A DNA stretch of 43,818 bases, taken from the NCBI GenBank assembly GCA_030829985.1, contig JAURNW010000008.1:1-43818 (forward strand). Direction: 5' to 3'. The DNA comes from Gammaproteobacteria bacterium (GTDB taxonomy: Bacteria > Pseudomonadota > Gammaproteobacteria > Eutrophobiales > Eutrophobiaceae). The position numbers and the translations under genes are program-made. The stretch's first letter is position 1. The number at the start of each line of letters is the position of its first letter. Below the pieces are notes generated by a model. It was not told the origin of the DNA. It saw only the letters and a program-made list of their open reading frames with translations, and searched no databases. Positions 8,513-17,679 of this stretch are shown here, piece by piece.

Positions 8513-9808
8513 ATGTCATCACGTTTAATAGCCACACAAATTGTTGAACAAATAATTGAAGGAAATACTACTCTGACAAATGCATTACGTAATAACGAAG
8601 CATTCAATCAAGCGGGAAATGAAAAAGCGTTAATACAGGAAATCAGCTACGGTACATTCAGGTGGTATATACAACTTGAATACCTTTTGAACCAACTCTT
8701 AGAGAAACGAATCAAGAAGAAAGATAGTCGTCTAAAATATTTAATGATAATTGGCTTATATCAACTCCGTTATATGCGAATTCCTGCTCATGCGGTTGTC
8801 TCTGAAACTGTTAACACATGTAAAAAAATAAAAATGGAATGGGCTAAAGGATTGGTCAATGCAATATTACGGCGATATATCCGCGAAGCTGACAGACTTA
8901 ACCTGCTGGATAGTGATGATAGTCTAAAAACATCACACCCCAGGTGGTTGCTTGAAAAGATAAAACTGGATTGGCCAGCTGAGTGGAAAATTGTGCTTGA
9001 TGCTGCTAACCAACGTCCTCCGATGTATCTTAGAGTAAACCAACGCCATCAATCCAGAGAGCAATATCTGATGAAGATAATGCAGTCAGGCATTACCGGA
9101 AAAGCCACACCGCATTCAAAGCATGGAATACTGCTGGATAAACCTATAGATGTTGAACAACTACCTGGCTTTAATGACGGAGATGTTTCTGTTCAGGAAC
9201 TTGCAGCTCAATTATCAGTACAACTACTGGACTTGCAACCCGGGCAAAGAGTGCTTGACGCCTGTGCTGCACCCGGGGGCAAAACTGGTCATATACTCGA
9301 ATCAGAAGCTGGCTTAAATTCCTTAACGGCGATAGAAAAAGATCCCAAAAGGGCAAAAAGAATATCCGATACGCTAAAGCGTCTGGATCTCAACGCTATT
9401 ATAAAAGTAGCCGATATAATTGATATTGATCACTGGTGGGATAAAAAGACTTTTGACCGCATTTTACTTGACGCTCCTTGTTCAGCAACAGGTGTAATAC
9501 GCCGTCATCCAGATATCAAGATTTTAAGAACCATTGAAGAGGTCAACAATATAAGCAGTTTACAGATGCAATTGTTAACAACACTTTGGCAAACGCTTTC
9601 ATCAGGCGGTTTGCTGGTTTATGTGACTTGCTCGATTCTTAAGCAAGAGAACTCAGAAACAATTAAACTATTCATAGAAAACACACCTGACTGTGTTCTT
9701 AAACCAATTGATGCTGAATGGGGCAAGGATACAAGCTATGGCAGACAGGTTTTACCCGGGCAGGATAATATGGATGGTTTCTTCTATGCTTGTCTTGAAA
9801 AGAAATAA
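8513..9808 (+). CDS. rsmB: 16S rRNA m5C967 methyltransferase RsmB (Sun/Fmu)
   Basis: This protein of about 431 residues methylates cytosine 967 of 16S rRNA. An N-terminal NusB-like helical domain (about 1-130) precedes the SAM-dependent domain with DACAAPGGKTGHILE, the motif IV cysteine in LLDAPCSATGVIRRHPD and the catalytic cysteine in YVTCSILKQENSE. I start it at ATG 8513 (MSSRLIATQIV); an in-frame TTG at 8504 adds three residues and neither has a clear Shine-Dalgarno site. It ends 4 nt before the DUF4390 gene. Confidence 0.95.
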   Translation: MSSRLIATQIVEQIIEGNTTLTNALRNNEAFNQAGNEKALIQEISYGTFRWYIQLEYLLNQLLEKRIKKKDSRLKYLMIIGLYQLRYMRIPAHAVVSETVNTCKKIKMEWAKGLVNAILRRYIREADRLNLLDSDDSLKTSHPRWLLEKIKLDWPAEWKIVLDAANQRPPMYLRVNQRHQSREQYLMKIMQSGITGKATPHSKHGILLDKPIDVEQLPGFNDGDVSVQELAAQLSVQLLDLQPGQRVLDACAAPGGKTGHILESEAGLNSLTAIEKDPKRAKRISDTLKRLDLNAIIKVADIIDIDHWWDKKTFDRILLDAPCSATGVIRRHPDIKILRTIEEVNNISSLQMQLLTTLWQTLSSGGLLVYVTCSILKQENSETIKLFIENTPDCVLKPIDAEWGKDTSYGRQVLPGQDNMDGFFYACLEKK

Positions 9809-9812
9809 CATC

Positions 9813-10379
9813 ATGACTGCTTTAAAAAACACTTATAGCCAAACAAGTCTTTTACTAATTTTGTTATGCATAAGTCATGGATGTTTTGCAAGCACTACTC
9901 AATTCAAACATGCACATACTTATCTAAAGAATAACACCTATTACCTGGATGCTGTATATGATTTTGAATTGACAGAAGAAGCCTATAAAGCATTGCGTCA
10001 CGGCATATCATTTGAAATTCATACTCATTTTCAATTACGCATGAAACGTAAATGGTTATGGGATAAGTTAATCACTGAAAAAACATTAATTTATAAACTC
10101 GAGCATAAACCATTAACTGAAAACTACCTGACCATCAATTTAACAACCGGGTTACGCCATTCATATGACAGCCTTGATGCAGCACTGAGTCATATAAGGG
10201 ATATTTCTAATATGTCACTCTTTGATCAGGCTTTATTGACAGAGGATAATACCTATGTAGCCAGAATCCGCGCTTTCCTTGATATAGAATCATTACCACC
10301 ACCAATGCGACCTCAATCCTACTTTTCCTCAAACTGGGATATGTCAAGTGAATGGTATCGATGGGAATTAGTACGGTGA
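9813..10379 (+). CDS. Exported DUF4390 family protein
   Basis: This 188-residue protein has a cleavable signal peptide (hydrophobic LLLILLCISHGCFA, cleavage about residue 26) and a beta-rich body beginning with repeats of aromatic and charged residues such as YYLDAVYDFELTEEAYKAL. It fits the DUF4390 family, which regularly sits between rsmB and an NtrY-type kinase; the function is unknown. The frame extends upstream into rsmB, but only ATG 9813 gives a proper signal peptide. Its stop codon overlaps the probable GTG start of the kinase gene (GTGA). Periplasmic location next to a membrane kinase suggests, but does not show, a link to signal sensing. Confidence 0.8.
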   Translation: MTALKNTYSQTSLLLILLCISHGCFASTTQFKHAHTYLKNNTYYLDAVYDFELTEEAYKALRHGISFEIHTHFQLRMKRKWLWDKLITEKTLIYKLEHKPLTENYLTINLTTGLRHSYDSLDAALSHIRDISNMSLFDQALLTEDNTYVARIRAFLDIESLPPPMRPQSYFSSNWDMSSEWYRWELVR

Positions 10380-12571
10380 ATAAAGGTAGTAACATAATAT
10401 TATTTGTTGGCGGCGGCCTTTTTATTTTCATGCTTGCATCGCTGGTAATGATGAGTCAGGCTCTGCAAAACTCTGCATTATTCGATCGATACTATTCAGT
10501 CCTACTTATATTGAACGCAATAGGATTAATTAGTCTCGTTGTATTAATCCTCCTTAATCTGAAACGACTAATCCGTCAGTTTAAGAACAAAATTGTCGGC
10601 TCTCGTATGACGGTTAGAATGGTAATACTGTTTTCACTGTTATCAGTGACCCCCGTCTTGATTGTGTATTACTTTTCTCTGGATTTCCTGCATCGCGGCA
10701 TTGATAGCTGGTTCGATTTAAGAGTAGAACAAGCGCTTGATGATTCACTGGAACTTAGTCGGCTGGCATTAGATGTTCGAATGCGTGAACTCTTAACAAC
10801 AACAGAAAAAATTGCAGATGAACTTAGAGGTATAAGTGATGCAGAACTCCCTTTTGATATTGATCAGATTAGAGAGCGGGTTAGCGCATATGAACTTACC
10901 TTATTAAATAAAAAAGGGGGTGTAATTGTCTCAAGCTCCAGTGATACAAAAAGCCTTGTGCCAGATACACCAGGAGAAACAATTCTCCTTCAATTGCTAC
11001 AAAGGAACAGCTATATCGGTCTGGACGTAATTAAAAACAGAAATCTGTTAATACGTGTTGTTGCTAATTTGCCTGGCCTTAACATTGAAAAGGAGGCCCG
11101 TATTGTACAGGCGCTGTACCCAATCTCGGAACGCATGAATCAATTGGCAGAAAATGTACAATCATCTTTTATTGAGTACAAGGAACTCTCGTATCTTCGC
11201 GAACAACTGAAAGTAAGCTTCATCATAATATTAACTCTGGTTTTATTATTTAGTGTATTTAGCGCTGTATGGGCTGCTTTTTATTCTGCACGTAAACTGT
11301 CTGAGCCTGTAAAAAATCTGGCGGAAGGAACCAAAGCGATTGCATTAGGTGATTACAGTGCTCGCCTGCCTGTACCAGGTAACGACGAACTTGGATTTCT
11401 TGTCGCATCATTTAATGACATGACTGACAAGATATCCAAGGCGCGAGATACGATAAAGCAAAGTCAGCAGGAGACAGAATCTCAACGTAACTTTCTCGAA
11501 ACGGTGTTATCACGCCTTTCTTCCGGCGTCATTGTTTTTAACATAGAAGGCTATCTCGAGAAAACTAATGTTAGTGCTGCACAAATTTTACAGATCGACA
11601 TTGACTCACTTGAACAAAAAAATATTTCTATGCTTGCGGAAAAATTTCCAAACCTAAAGGACTTTTTTGAATGTATATCTTCGAATATTGAAGAACATCT
11701 TGATGAATGGCGTGAGCAGATTACCTTACCAAACAAAACTGGCAATCAAATACTGATAATAAATGGTGCCGCCCTGACAGGACCCGATGGACAAGCAAGT
11801 GGTTATGTTATTGTCTTCGATGAAATTACTGCCCTGATTCGAGGCCAACGAGATGCTGCCTGGAGTGAAATGGCTCGTAGGCTTGCTCATGAAATTAAAA
11901 ATCCACTCACACCAATTCAGCTCGCTGCAGAACGACTACGTCATAAATATTTATCTACACTGGATCCTGATGATGCTGACATGCTCGATAGAATGACAAA
12001 CACAATTATCCAGCAAGTTGATACCATGAAAGAAATGGTAAACAGCTTTTCAGACTATGCGAGATCACCGGAATTTAATCCTGAAGACATCAAAGTTGAG
12101 CAATTAATTCAGGAAGGACGTGATTTATTCAGCGACATGAACAGTGGCAATCAAATTGAAATAGATATCGAACCCGACCTTCCAATAATTTTTGGTGACG
12201 AAAAAAAATTAAGACAAGTCTTTAATAATTTAATAACAAATGCAGTTGATGCGAATGCAATGGGGGATAATAAACGCCTGTTGATCAGTGCTAAATCGAT
12301 CATGATTGATGGAGAGAAAATAGTTGAAATCAGGATAACGGATAATGGTACAGGGATTGATCCCTCGGTAATAAACAAGTTATTTGAACCGTACATTACT
12401 ACCAAACAAAAAGGAACTGGTTTGGGTCTGGCTATAGTCAAAAAAATCATAGACGAACATTCTGGTACAGTATGGCTTGAAAATAATAATGATCAAAATG
12501 GGGCTTGTGCCGTGATAAGATTACCGGTCATTCACCAATCAAATAAAGCAACTAAATCACAGGCAATTTAA
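10376..12571 (+). CDS. NtrY-like membrane sensor histidine kinase
   Basis: This kinase of about 731 residues has two N-terminal membrane segments, a third near residue 85, a periplasmic or sensor stretch to about 280, a fourth segment (ILTLVLLFSVFSAVWAAFY), a HAMP linker and a PAS domain (about 370-475). The HisKA box ARRLAHEIKNPLTP carries the phospho-acceptor His, and an HATPase domain shows NLITNAVDA, DNGTGID and GTGLGLAIVKK. The order fits the NtrY family. Start choice is open: GTG 10376 overlaps the previous stop and has GGGA upstream, while ATGs at 10352 and 10361 add eight or five residues. The NtrX-like gene follows with a 1-nt overlap. Confidence 0.92.
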   Translation: MNKGSNIILFVGGGLFIFMLASLVMMSQALQNSALFDRYYSVLLILNAIGLISLVVLILLNLKRLIRQFKNKIVGSRMTVRMVILFSLLSVTPVLIVYYFSLDFLHRGIDSWFDLRVEQALDDSLELSRLALDVRMRELLTTTEKIADELRGISDAELPFDIDQIRERVSAYELTLLNKKGGVIVSSSSDTKSLVPDTPGETILLQLLQRNSYIGLDVIKNRNLLIRVVANLPGLNIEKEARIVQALYPISERMNQLAENVQSSFIEYKELSYLREQLKVSFIIILTLVLLFSVFSAVWAAFYSARKLSEPVKNLAEGTKAIALGDYSARLPVPGNDELGFLVASFNDMTDKISKARDTIKQSQQETESQRNFLETVLSRLSSGVIVFNIEGYLEKTNVSAAQILQIDIDSLEQKNISMLAEKFPNLKDFFECISSNIEEHLDEWREQITLPNKTGNQILIINGAALTGPDGQASGYVIVFDEITALIRGQRDAAWSEMARRLAHEIKNPLTPIQLAAERLRHKYLSTLDPDDADMLDRMTNTIIQQVDTMKEMVNSFSDYARSPEFNPEDIKVEQLIQEGRDLFSDMNSGNQIEIDIEPDLPIIFGDEKKLRQVFNNLITNAVDANAMGDNKRLLISAKSIMIDGEKIVEIRITDNGTGIDPSVINKLFEPYITTKQKGTGLGLAIVKKIIDEHSGTVWLENNNDQNGACAVIRLPVIHQSNKATKSQAI

Positions 12572-13929
12572 TGAGCAATCGACATATTCTTGTTGTAGAT
12601 GATGAGCCTGATATTCGTAGTCTTGTAAAAGAAATACTGGAAGACGAAGGTTTTAATGTCGCTGTTGCGGAAAATGCTGCAAAAGCACGTCAACTTGTAG
12701 ACTCTTTTAGCCCAGATTTAATCTTGCTGGATATATGGATGCCTGACATTGACGGGATTACTTTATTGAAAGAATGGCAAGAAAATAACATATTGTCCGG
12801 CCCGGTTGTAATGATGTCAGGACATGGCAACGTTGAAACGGCCGTGGAAGCTACTCGTCTTGGCGCTTATGACTTCATTGAGAAGCCACTTTCAATTGCA
12901 AAATTACTTCTAACCATCAAGCATGCTCTGGAAACGACTTCGCTACTACAGGAAAATTTACAATTACAACATGCCACTACTTCGAAGCTGGAATTAATCG
13001 GTAAAAGTAAAAAAATATCCGATTTGAGAAATCAGATTTCAAGGATCGCAAGTCATGATACGCCCGTTCTAATTAATGGGGAATCAGGTACAGACAAGGA
13101 ATTGTTTGCCCGTTATATACATTCCCTGAGCAAATATAATGAAGGGCCATTTATACCGATAAGTATCTCAGCTCTTGGGAAAGATCATGCAGAAACCGAA
13201 CTGTTTGGATTGGAGACTAATAATCAACTACAAGAAGGTTATTTTGATCGCGCAAAAGGTGGAACGCTTTATATAAAGGATATTGGTGAATTAAATATAG
13301 CATTACAATCACGTTTACATGATGTTCTGGAAACAAAAAAATACACACATATTGGTAGTTCGGAACCAATTGAATTGGACATGAGGATTATTGTGGCTAC
13401 GAGGCTTAATATTGAATCTCTGGTTAAAGAAGGATATTTTAGAGACGACCTTTATTATCAATTAAATATTTTGCCCATTAATATCCCTGCATTACGTGAA
13501 CATTATGAAGATGTTCCTGTTTTACTCGAATATTTTGTAAATCATTATATAGAAACTGAAGGCCTTCCCTATCGTAAATTTAGTATGGCCGCACAAAACA
13601 GATTGAGAAGTTACCATTGGCCTGGAAATATCAGGGAATTAAAGAACCTGGTTCAACGCCTGCTAATTCTGGGGAATGAGGAGAACATTACTATCGATGA
13701 AGTTGAATCCCGGCTGGGTAATAAAGACATAAATCAGAATAGTGCCGTGACGGAAGGTTTTAATTTTGATTTGCCCTTACGTGATGCAAGAGAAAATTTT
13801 GAAAAGGCTTATCTTGAATACCAATTAAAGAAAGCAAAAGGAAGTGTTAGTAAAGTTGCAAACGTTGTCGGAATGGAACGTACGCATCTCTATCGCAAAC
13901 TGAAAATGCTGGGAATTGAATTAAAATGA
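12571..13929 (+). CDS. NtrX-like response regulator with degenerate AAA+ domain
   Basis: This 452-residue regulator has a receiver domain (about 1-120; acceptor Asp in LILLDIWMPD), an AAA+ domain (about 145-375) and a C-terminal Fis-type helix-turn-helix (VSKVANVVGMERTHLYRKL). The family activates or represses with its cognate NtrY. Three things are abnormal for a sigma54 activator. The Walker A reads GESGTDKE instead of GESGTGKE. The GAFTGA loop is missing after ELFG. The Walker B reads GGTLYIKD instead of GGTLFLDE. It probably binds DNA without ATP-driven sigma54 remodelling. trkA starts 4 nt before its stop codon ends. Confidence 0.92.
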   Translation: MSNRHILVVDDEPDIRSLVKEILEDEGFNVAVAENAAKARQLVDSFSPDLILLDIWMPDIDGITLLKEWQENNILSGPVVMMSGHGNVETAVEATRLGAYDFIEKPLSIAKLLLTIKHALETTSLLQENLQLQHATTSKLELIGKSKKISDLRNQISRIASHDTPVLINGESGTDKELFARYIHSLSKYNEGPFIPISISALGKDHAETELFGLETNNQLQEGYFDRAKGGTLYIKDIGELNIALQSRLHDVLETKKYTHIGSSEPIELDMRIIVATRLNIESLVKEGYFRDDLYYQLNILPINIPALREHYEDVPVLLEYFVNHYIETEGLPYRKFSMAAQNRLRSYHWPGNIRELKNLVQRLLILGNEENITIDEVESRLGNKDINQNSAVTEGFNFDLPLRDARENFEKAYLEYQLKKAKGSVSKVANVVGMERTHLYRKLKMLGIELK

Positions 13930-15299
13930 AAATTATTATACTGGGTGCAGGTCAGGTTGGAGCCTCTGTGGCTGCTAATCTGGTCAATGAAGATAATGAT
14001 ATTACTCTGGTCGATAATAACCCGGCTGCACTACAACTTATAAGTGAGCGATATGATTTGAGGACAATAACTGGTATTGCTTCACACCCTTCTGTTCTCG
14101 CCAAAGCAGGCGCAAAAGATGCAGATATGATACTGGCTGTCACTAACAGCGATGAAGTCAATATGATCGCTTGTCAGGTTGCTTACACTTTATTTCATAC
14201 ACCTACAAAAATTGCACGCATACGTGAAAATGAATATCTCAAAAACACAACATTATTTGCCCAAGAAGCACTTCCGATTGATGTGCTGATTAGTCCGGAA
14301 AAACTTGTAACGGAATATATAAAAAGATTAATAGATCATCCCGGCGCATTACAAGTTCTGGATTTTGCAAATAATAAGGCGCAGATGGTTGCATTAAAGG
14401 CGGCCTATGATGGTATTTTGGCTGGTCATTCATTACGTAACCTTAGAAAACATCTGGTGGATATTGAATACAAGGTAGCTATTATTTTCAGAAAAAATAA
14501 AGCTATCATTCCAGACGCAAATACTATAATCGAAGTTGATGATGAAGTATTCTTTATTAGCTCACAGAAATCCATCCGACAACTATTACAGCATGTCCGA
14601 TTTAAGGAGAAACCTTTCAAAAGTATAATGATTGCTGGCGGTGGCAATATCGGCCTGCGCCTGGCTGAATTACTTGAAGACAACTACAAGGTCAAATTGC
14701 TTGAATTAGATCCGGAAAAAGCAAACTTTGCTTCTGAAGCCTTAAAAAATACGATTGTATTGAATGGTGATGCAGCTGATGAAGAATTACTTCATGAAGA
14801 AGATATTGATAGAACTGATGTGTTTTGTGCACTAACCAATGCGGATGAGGCTAATATTATTTCATCAATGCTGGCTAAACGACTTGGTGCTCGAAAAGTC
14901 ATGGCATTAATTAACCGGGCAGCTTATGTTGATCTGGTACAAAGCAATACTATTGATATTGCTATTTCACCACAACAAGCGACTATTGGTAGCTTGTTAG
15001 CACATATTCGTAAGGGCGATGTAGTGGTAGTACACGCACTAAGGCGTGGTGCGGCTGAAGCAATTGAAGCTATTGCACATGGCAATACGAGTTCATCAAA
15101 AGTTGTCGGTAAAACGATTGGAGAAATAAACTTACCACATGGTACGACTATTTGTGCAATCGTACGGGGTGACAATGTTTTAATGGGCAAGAGAAGAACA
15201 ATCATAGAAGCTGAAGATCATGTAATCCTGATCGTGTCTGATAAAAAACATGTTGCAGAAGTCGAGGCTTTATTTCAGGTTGGTATTACCTTTTTATAA
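13926..15299 (+). CDS. trkA: Trk potassium uptake system, regulatory subunit TrkA
   Basis: This 457-residue cytoplasmic protein has two repeated RCK units. Each has a Rossmann nucleotide-binding fold (MKIIILGAGQVG at residue 1 and IMIAGGGNIG near residue 235) followed by a TrkA_C domain. Together they gate the TrkH channel in response to NAD(H) or ATP. The length equals that of the Escherichia coli protein (458). It overlaps the response regulator gene by 4 nt and is followed by trkH after about 30 nt, so potassium uptake is probably transcribed with the NtrYX-like pair. Confidence 0.97.
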   Translation: MKIIILGAGQVGASVAANLVNEDNDITLVDNNPAALQLISERYDLRTITGIASHPSVLAKAGAKDADMILAVTNSDEVNMIACQVAYTLFHTPTKIARIRENEYLKNTTLFAQEALPIDVLISPEKLVTEYIKRLIDHPGALQVLDFANNKAQMVALKAAYDGILAGHSLRNLRKHLVDIEYKVAIIFRKNKAIIPDANTIIEVDDEVFFISSQKSIRQLLQHVRFKEKPFKSIMIAGGGNIGLRLAELLEDNYKVKLLELDPEKANFASEALKNTIVLNGDAADEELLHEEDIDRTDVFCALTNADEANIISSMLAKRLGARKVMALINRAAYVDLVQSNTIDIAISPQQATIGSLLAHIRKGDVVVVHALRRGAAEAIEAIAHGNTSSSKVVGKTIGEINLPHGTTICAIVRGDNVLMGKRRTIIEAEDHVILIVSDKKHVAEVEALFQVGITFL

Positions 15300-15329
15300 A
15301 TGAAGTATTTTAGATAAGGAACAAAGTAG

Positions 15330-16781
15330 ATGCAGTTTGCGGTAATCCAACGCATATTAGGCATATTGTTATCTTTATTTAGCTTAACAATGTTTCCACC
15401 GTTGTTAATATCTATTAGCTATAATGATGGTTCTGCGATTCCATTTTTCTCAGCCTTTGTACTGATTCTCTCGATCGGATTGATTCTATGGTTTCCTGTA
15501 CGTAATGTTAAAAATGAATTACGTTTACGCGATGGATTCGTTGTAGTCGTTCTGTTTTGGGTAGGCCTTGGTTTAACTGGAAGTGTACCTTTCATACTTA
15601 CAGAGACACCACATTTATCGTTTACAGATGCCGCATTCGAATCTATATCAGGTCTAACCACTACAGGCGCGACTATTATCGTTGGTATTGATTTTTTGCC
15701 AAAATCAATCTTGTTTTATAGGCAAGAGTTACAATGGCTTGGCGGCATGGGTATTATTGTATTAGCGGTTGCAATTCTGCCGATGCTTGGTATTGGTGGA
15801 ATGCAGTTATATCGTGCAGAGACGCCCGGCCCTGTAAAAGATAATAAATTAACACCCAGAATCACTGAAACAGCAAAAGCACTCTGGTATGTCTACTTAA
15901 GCATGACAATAGCTTGTGCGGTCGCTTACTGGTTTGCAGGGATGGATGTGTTTGATTCAGTCTCTCATAGTTTTGCAACCGTCTCCATCGGTGGCTTTTC
16001 AACACATGATGCAAGTATTGGTTATTTTGATAGTGGCTGGATTGAAGTTGTTGCAGTGTGTTTTATGTTCTTATCAGGTATAAATTTCAGTTTACATTTC
16101 ATGGCGTGGAAAAATACCAGTATTAAAGCTTATTGGTATGATGCAGAACTACGCGCATACATAAGTATTTTATTAATGATCTGTTTTGTTTGCGCTACTT
16201 ATCACGTACTTCGTGGCAATTACGAAAGTTTTGGGAGAGCATTGGAAGACAGTATTTTCCAGACTGTATCAATAGCTACCACAACTGGATTTACAACGAC
16301 AGAATACCAGGGCTGGCCAGGGTTTATGCCTTTACTATTACTATTTTCAAGTTTCATCGGTGCCTGCGCAGGTTCAACTGGTGGTGGAATTAAGGTCATA
16401 CGTATATTATTGGTTTTCAAACAAGGCATGCGTGAGATCAAACGTCTTATACATCCGAGTGCCATATTTAGAATTAAAATTGGTAATAAGCCCATCTCCG
16501 AACGTATTATTGAAGCTGTATGGGGATTTTTCGCAGCTTATATAGCGATATTTGCCATATTACTCTTAGCATTAATGGCGACAGATCTGGATCAAATAAC
16601 GGCATTCTCTGCATTAGCTGCATGTATGAATAATCTGGGCCCCGGTTTGGGAAAGGTCAGTCAACATTATGGCAACATTAATGATATCGCTAAATGGATA
16701 CTCTGTTTCGCCATGCTATTAGGACGATTAGAGATCTTTACCCTACTCGTATTATTCACACCGACTTTCTGGCGACGTTGA
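15330..16781 (+). CDS. trkH: Trk potassium uptake channel TrkH
   Basis: This 483-residue integral membrane protein belongs to the SKT family and forms the potassium-conducting pore. Four degenerate selectivity-filter loops are visible: SGLTTTGATI, TVSIGGFSTHD, SIATTTGFTTTEY and CMNNLGPGLG. About ten hydrophobic segments lie between them. The length matches Escherichia coli TrkH (483). It is preceded by a GGAAC motif just before ATG 15330, and its stop overlaps the TTG start of the next gene (TTGA). Confidence 0.97.
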   Translation: MQFAVIQRILGILLSLFSLTMFPPLLISISYNDGSAIPFFSAFVLILSIGLILWFPVRNVKNELRLRDGFVVVVLFWVGLGLTGSVPFILTETPHLSFTDAAFESISGLTTTGATIIVGIDFLPKSILFYRQELQWLGGMGIIVLAVAILPMLGIGGMQLYRAETPGPVKDNKLTPRITETAKALWYVYLSMTIACAVAYWFAGMDVFDSVSHSFATVSIGGFSTHDASIGYFDSGWIEVVAVCFMFLSGINFSLHFMAWKNTSIKAYWYDAELRAYISILLMICFVCATYHVLRGNYESFGRALEDSIFQTVSIATTTGFTTTEYQGWPGFMPLLLLFSSFIGACAGSTGGGIKVIRILLVFKQGMREIKRLIHPSAIFRIKIGNKPISERIIEAVWGFFAAYIAIFAILLLALMATDLDQITAFSALAACMNNLGPGLGKVSQHYGNINDIAKWILCFAMLLGRLEIFTLLVLFTPTFWRR

Positions 16782-17356
16782 ACAATCTAACTAAAGACAA
16801 GTGGGATAAACATTACAGTTCGTGCTCCGCTGAATTGCCTAAAGCAGCGGATGTGCTCTATCAAAACCTACACCTTTTACCTTCATCGGGCAATGCTCTT
16901 GATCTGGCATGTGGCAGGGGCGCTAATGCAGTATGTCTGGCAGAAAATGGACTCACAGTTTCAGCATGGGATATTTCCACGTCGGCACTGGAGATTCTCT
17001 CCAGCATTGCCAATGAAAATAAATTACTAATAAATTACGAAGCCAGAGACATCATACTACAACCACCCGAACCGGATTCGTTTGATGTTATCGTGATCAG
17101 CAATTTTCTGGAACGCAAATTAATCGATACGATAAAAGGGGCAGTAAAAATCAAAGGACTGATCTTCTATCAAACGTTTATAAAAGCCAAGGTTGACGAA
17201 GTTGGACCAAAAAAACCCGAATACTTATTGAATTGTAATGAGCTTCTAGCTTTTTTCAGTGATTGGAATATTTTGCACTATAAAGAAGAAGGCATGACCG
17301 GCAACACGACTAAAGGCTTTCGGAATCAAGCCATGTTAATTGCACAAAAACCCTGA
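16778..17356 (+). CDS. Class I SAM-dependent methyltransferase
   Basis: This protein of about 192 residues has one Rossmann-like methyltransferase domain. SAM-binding motif I is ALDLACGRGANAVCLAENG, motif II ends in VSAWDIS, and a motif IV-like FDVIVISNFLER follows. The substrate is not predictable; short proteins of this type with the N-terminal KDKWDKHY are often annotated as TehB-like or generic methyltransferases. The frame is open back into trkH, but TTG 16778, overlapping the trkH stop, gives the expected N-terminus and no ATG is better placed. The TPR gene follows after 8 nt. Confidence 0.82.
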   Translation: MNNLTKDKWDKHYSSCSAELPKAADVLYQNLHLLPSSGNALDLACGRGANAVCLAENGLTVSAWDISTSALEILSSIANENKLLINYEARDIILQPPEPDSFDVIVISNFLERKLIDTIKGAVKIKGLIFYQTFIKAKVDEVGPKKPEYLLNCNELLAFFSDWNILHYKEEGMTGNTTKGFRNQAMLIAQKP

Positions 17357-17364
17357 TATTTTCT

Positions 17365-17679
17365 ATGAGTCAATTGGATACATTTAAAGCGCTACTGGAA
17401 AAAGGTAATGACAATGAACTGGTCAGATATAGTCTTGGCAATGAATACTTTAAAGAAAAAGATTATGCACAGGCAATCATCCATTTTAAAAAAGCAGTTG
17501 AATTAAAACCCTCTTTTTCAGCGGCATGGAAACTATATGCAAAGACCCTGGCCGAAAATGATCAGATTGATGATGCAATAACTGCATATGAAGAAGGCAT
17601 CCGTGTTGCTGAAGAGAATGGTGATATACAGGCTATTAAGGAAATGCGTGTGTTTTTAAAAAGACTCAGCAAAGATTAA
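17365..17679 (+). CDS. Small TPR-repeat protein
   Basis: This 104-residue protein consists almost entirely of tetratricopeptide helices. Repeat 1 runs over about residues 15-48 (YSLGNEYFKEKDYAQAIIHFKKAVELKP) and repeat 2 over about 49-85 (AAWKLYAKTLAENDQIDDAITAYEEG), with a final capping helix. There is no signal peptide or membrane segment, so it should be a cytoplasmic adaptor of unknown partner. It is the last gene of the plus-strand run and its stop overlaps the end of the convergent pyrD gene by 4 nt. Confidence 0.85.
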   Translation: MSQLDTFKALLEKGNDNELVRYSLGNEYFKEKDYAQAIIHFKKAVELKPSFSAAWKLYAKTLAENDQIDDAITAYEEGIRVAEENGDIQAIKEMRVFLKRLSKD

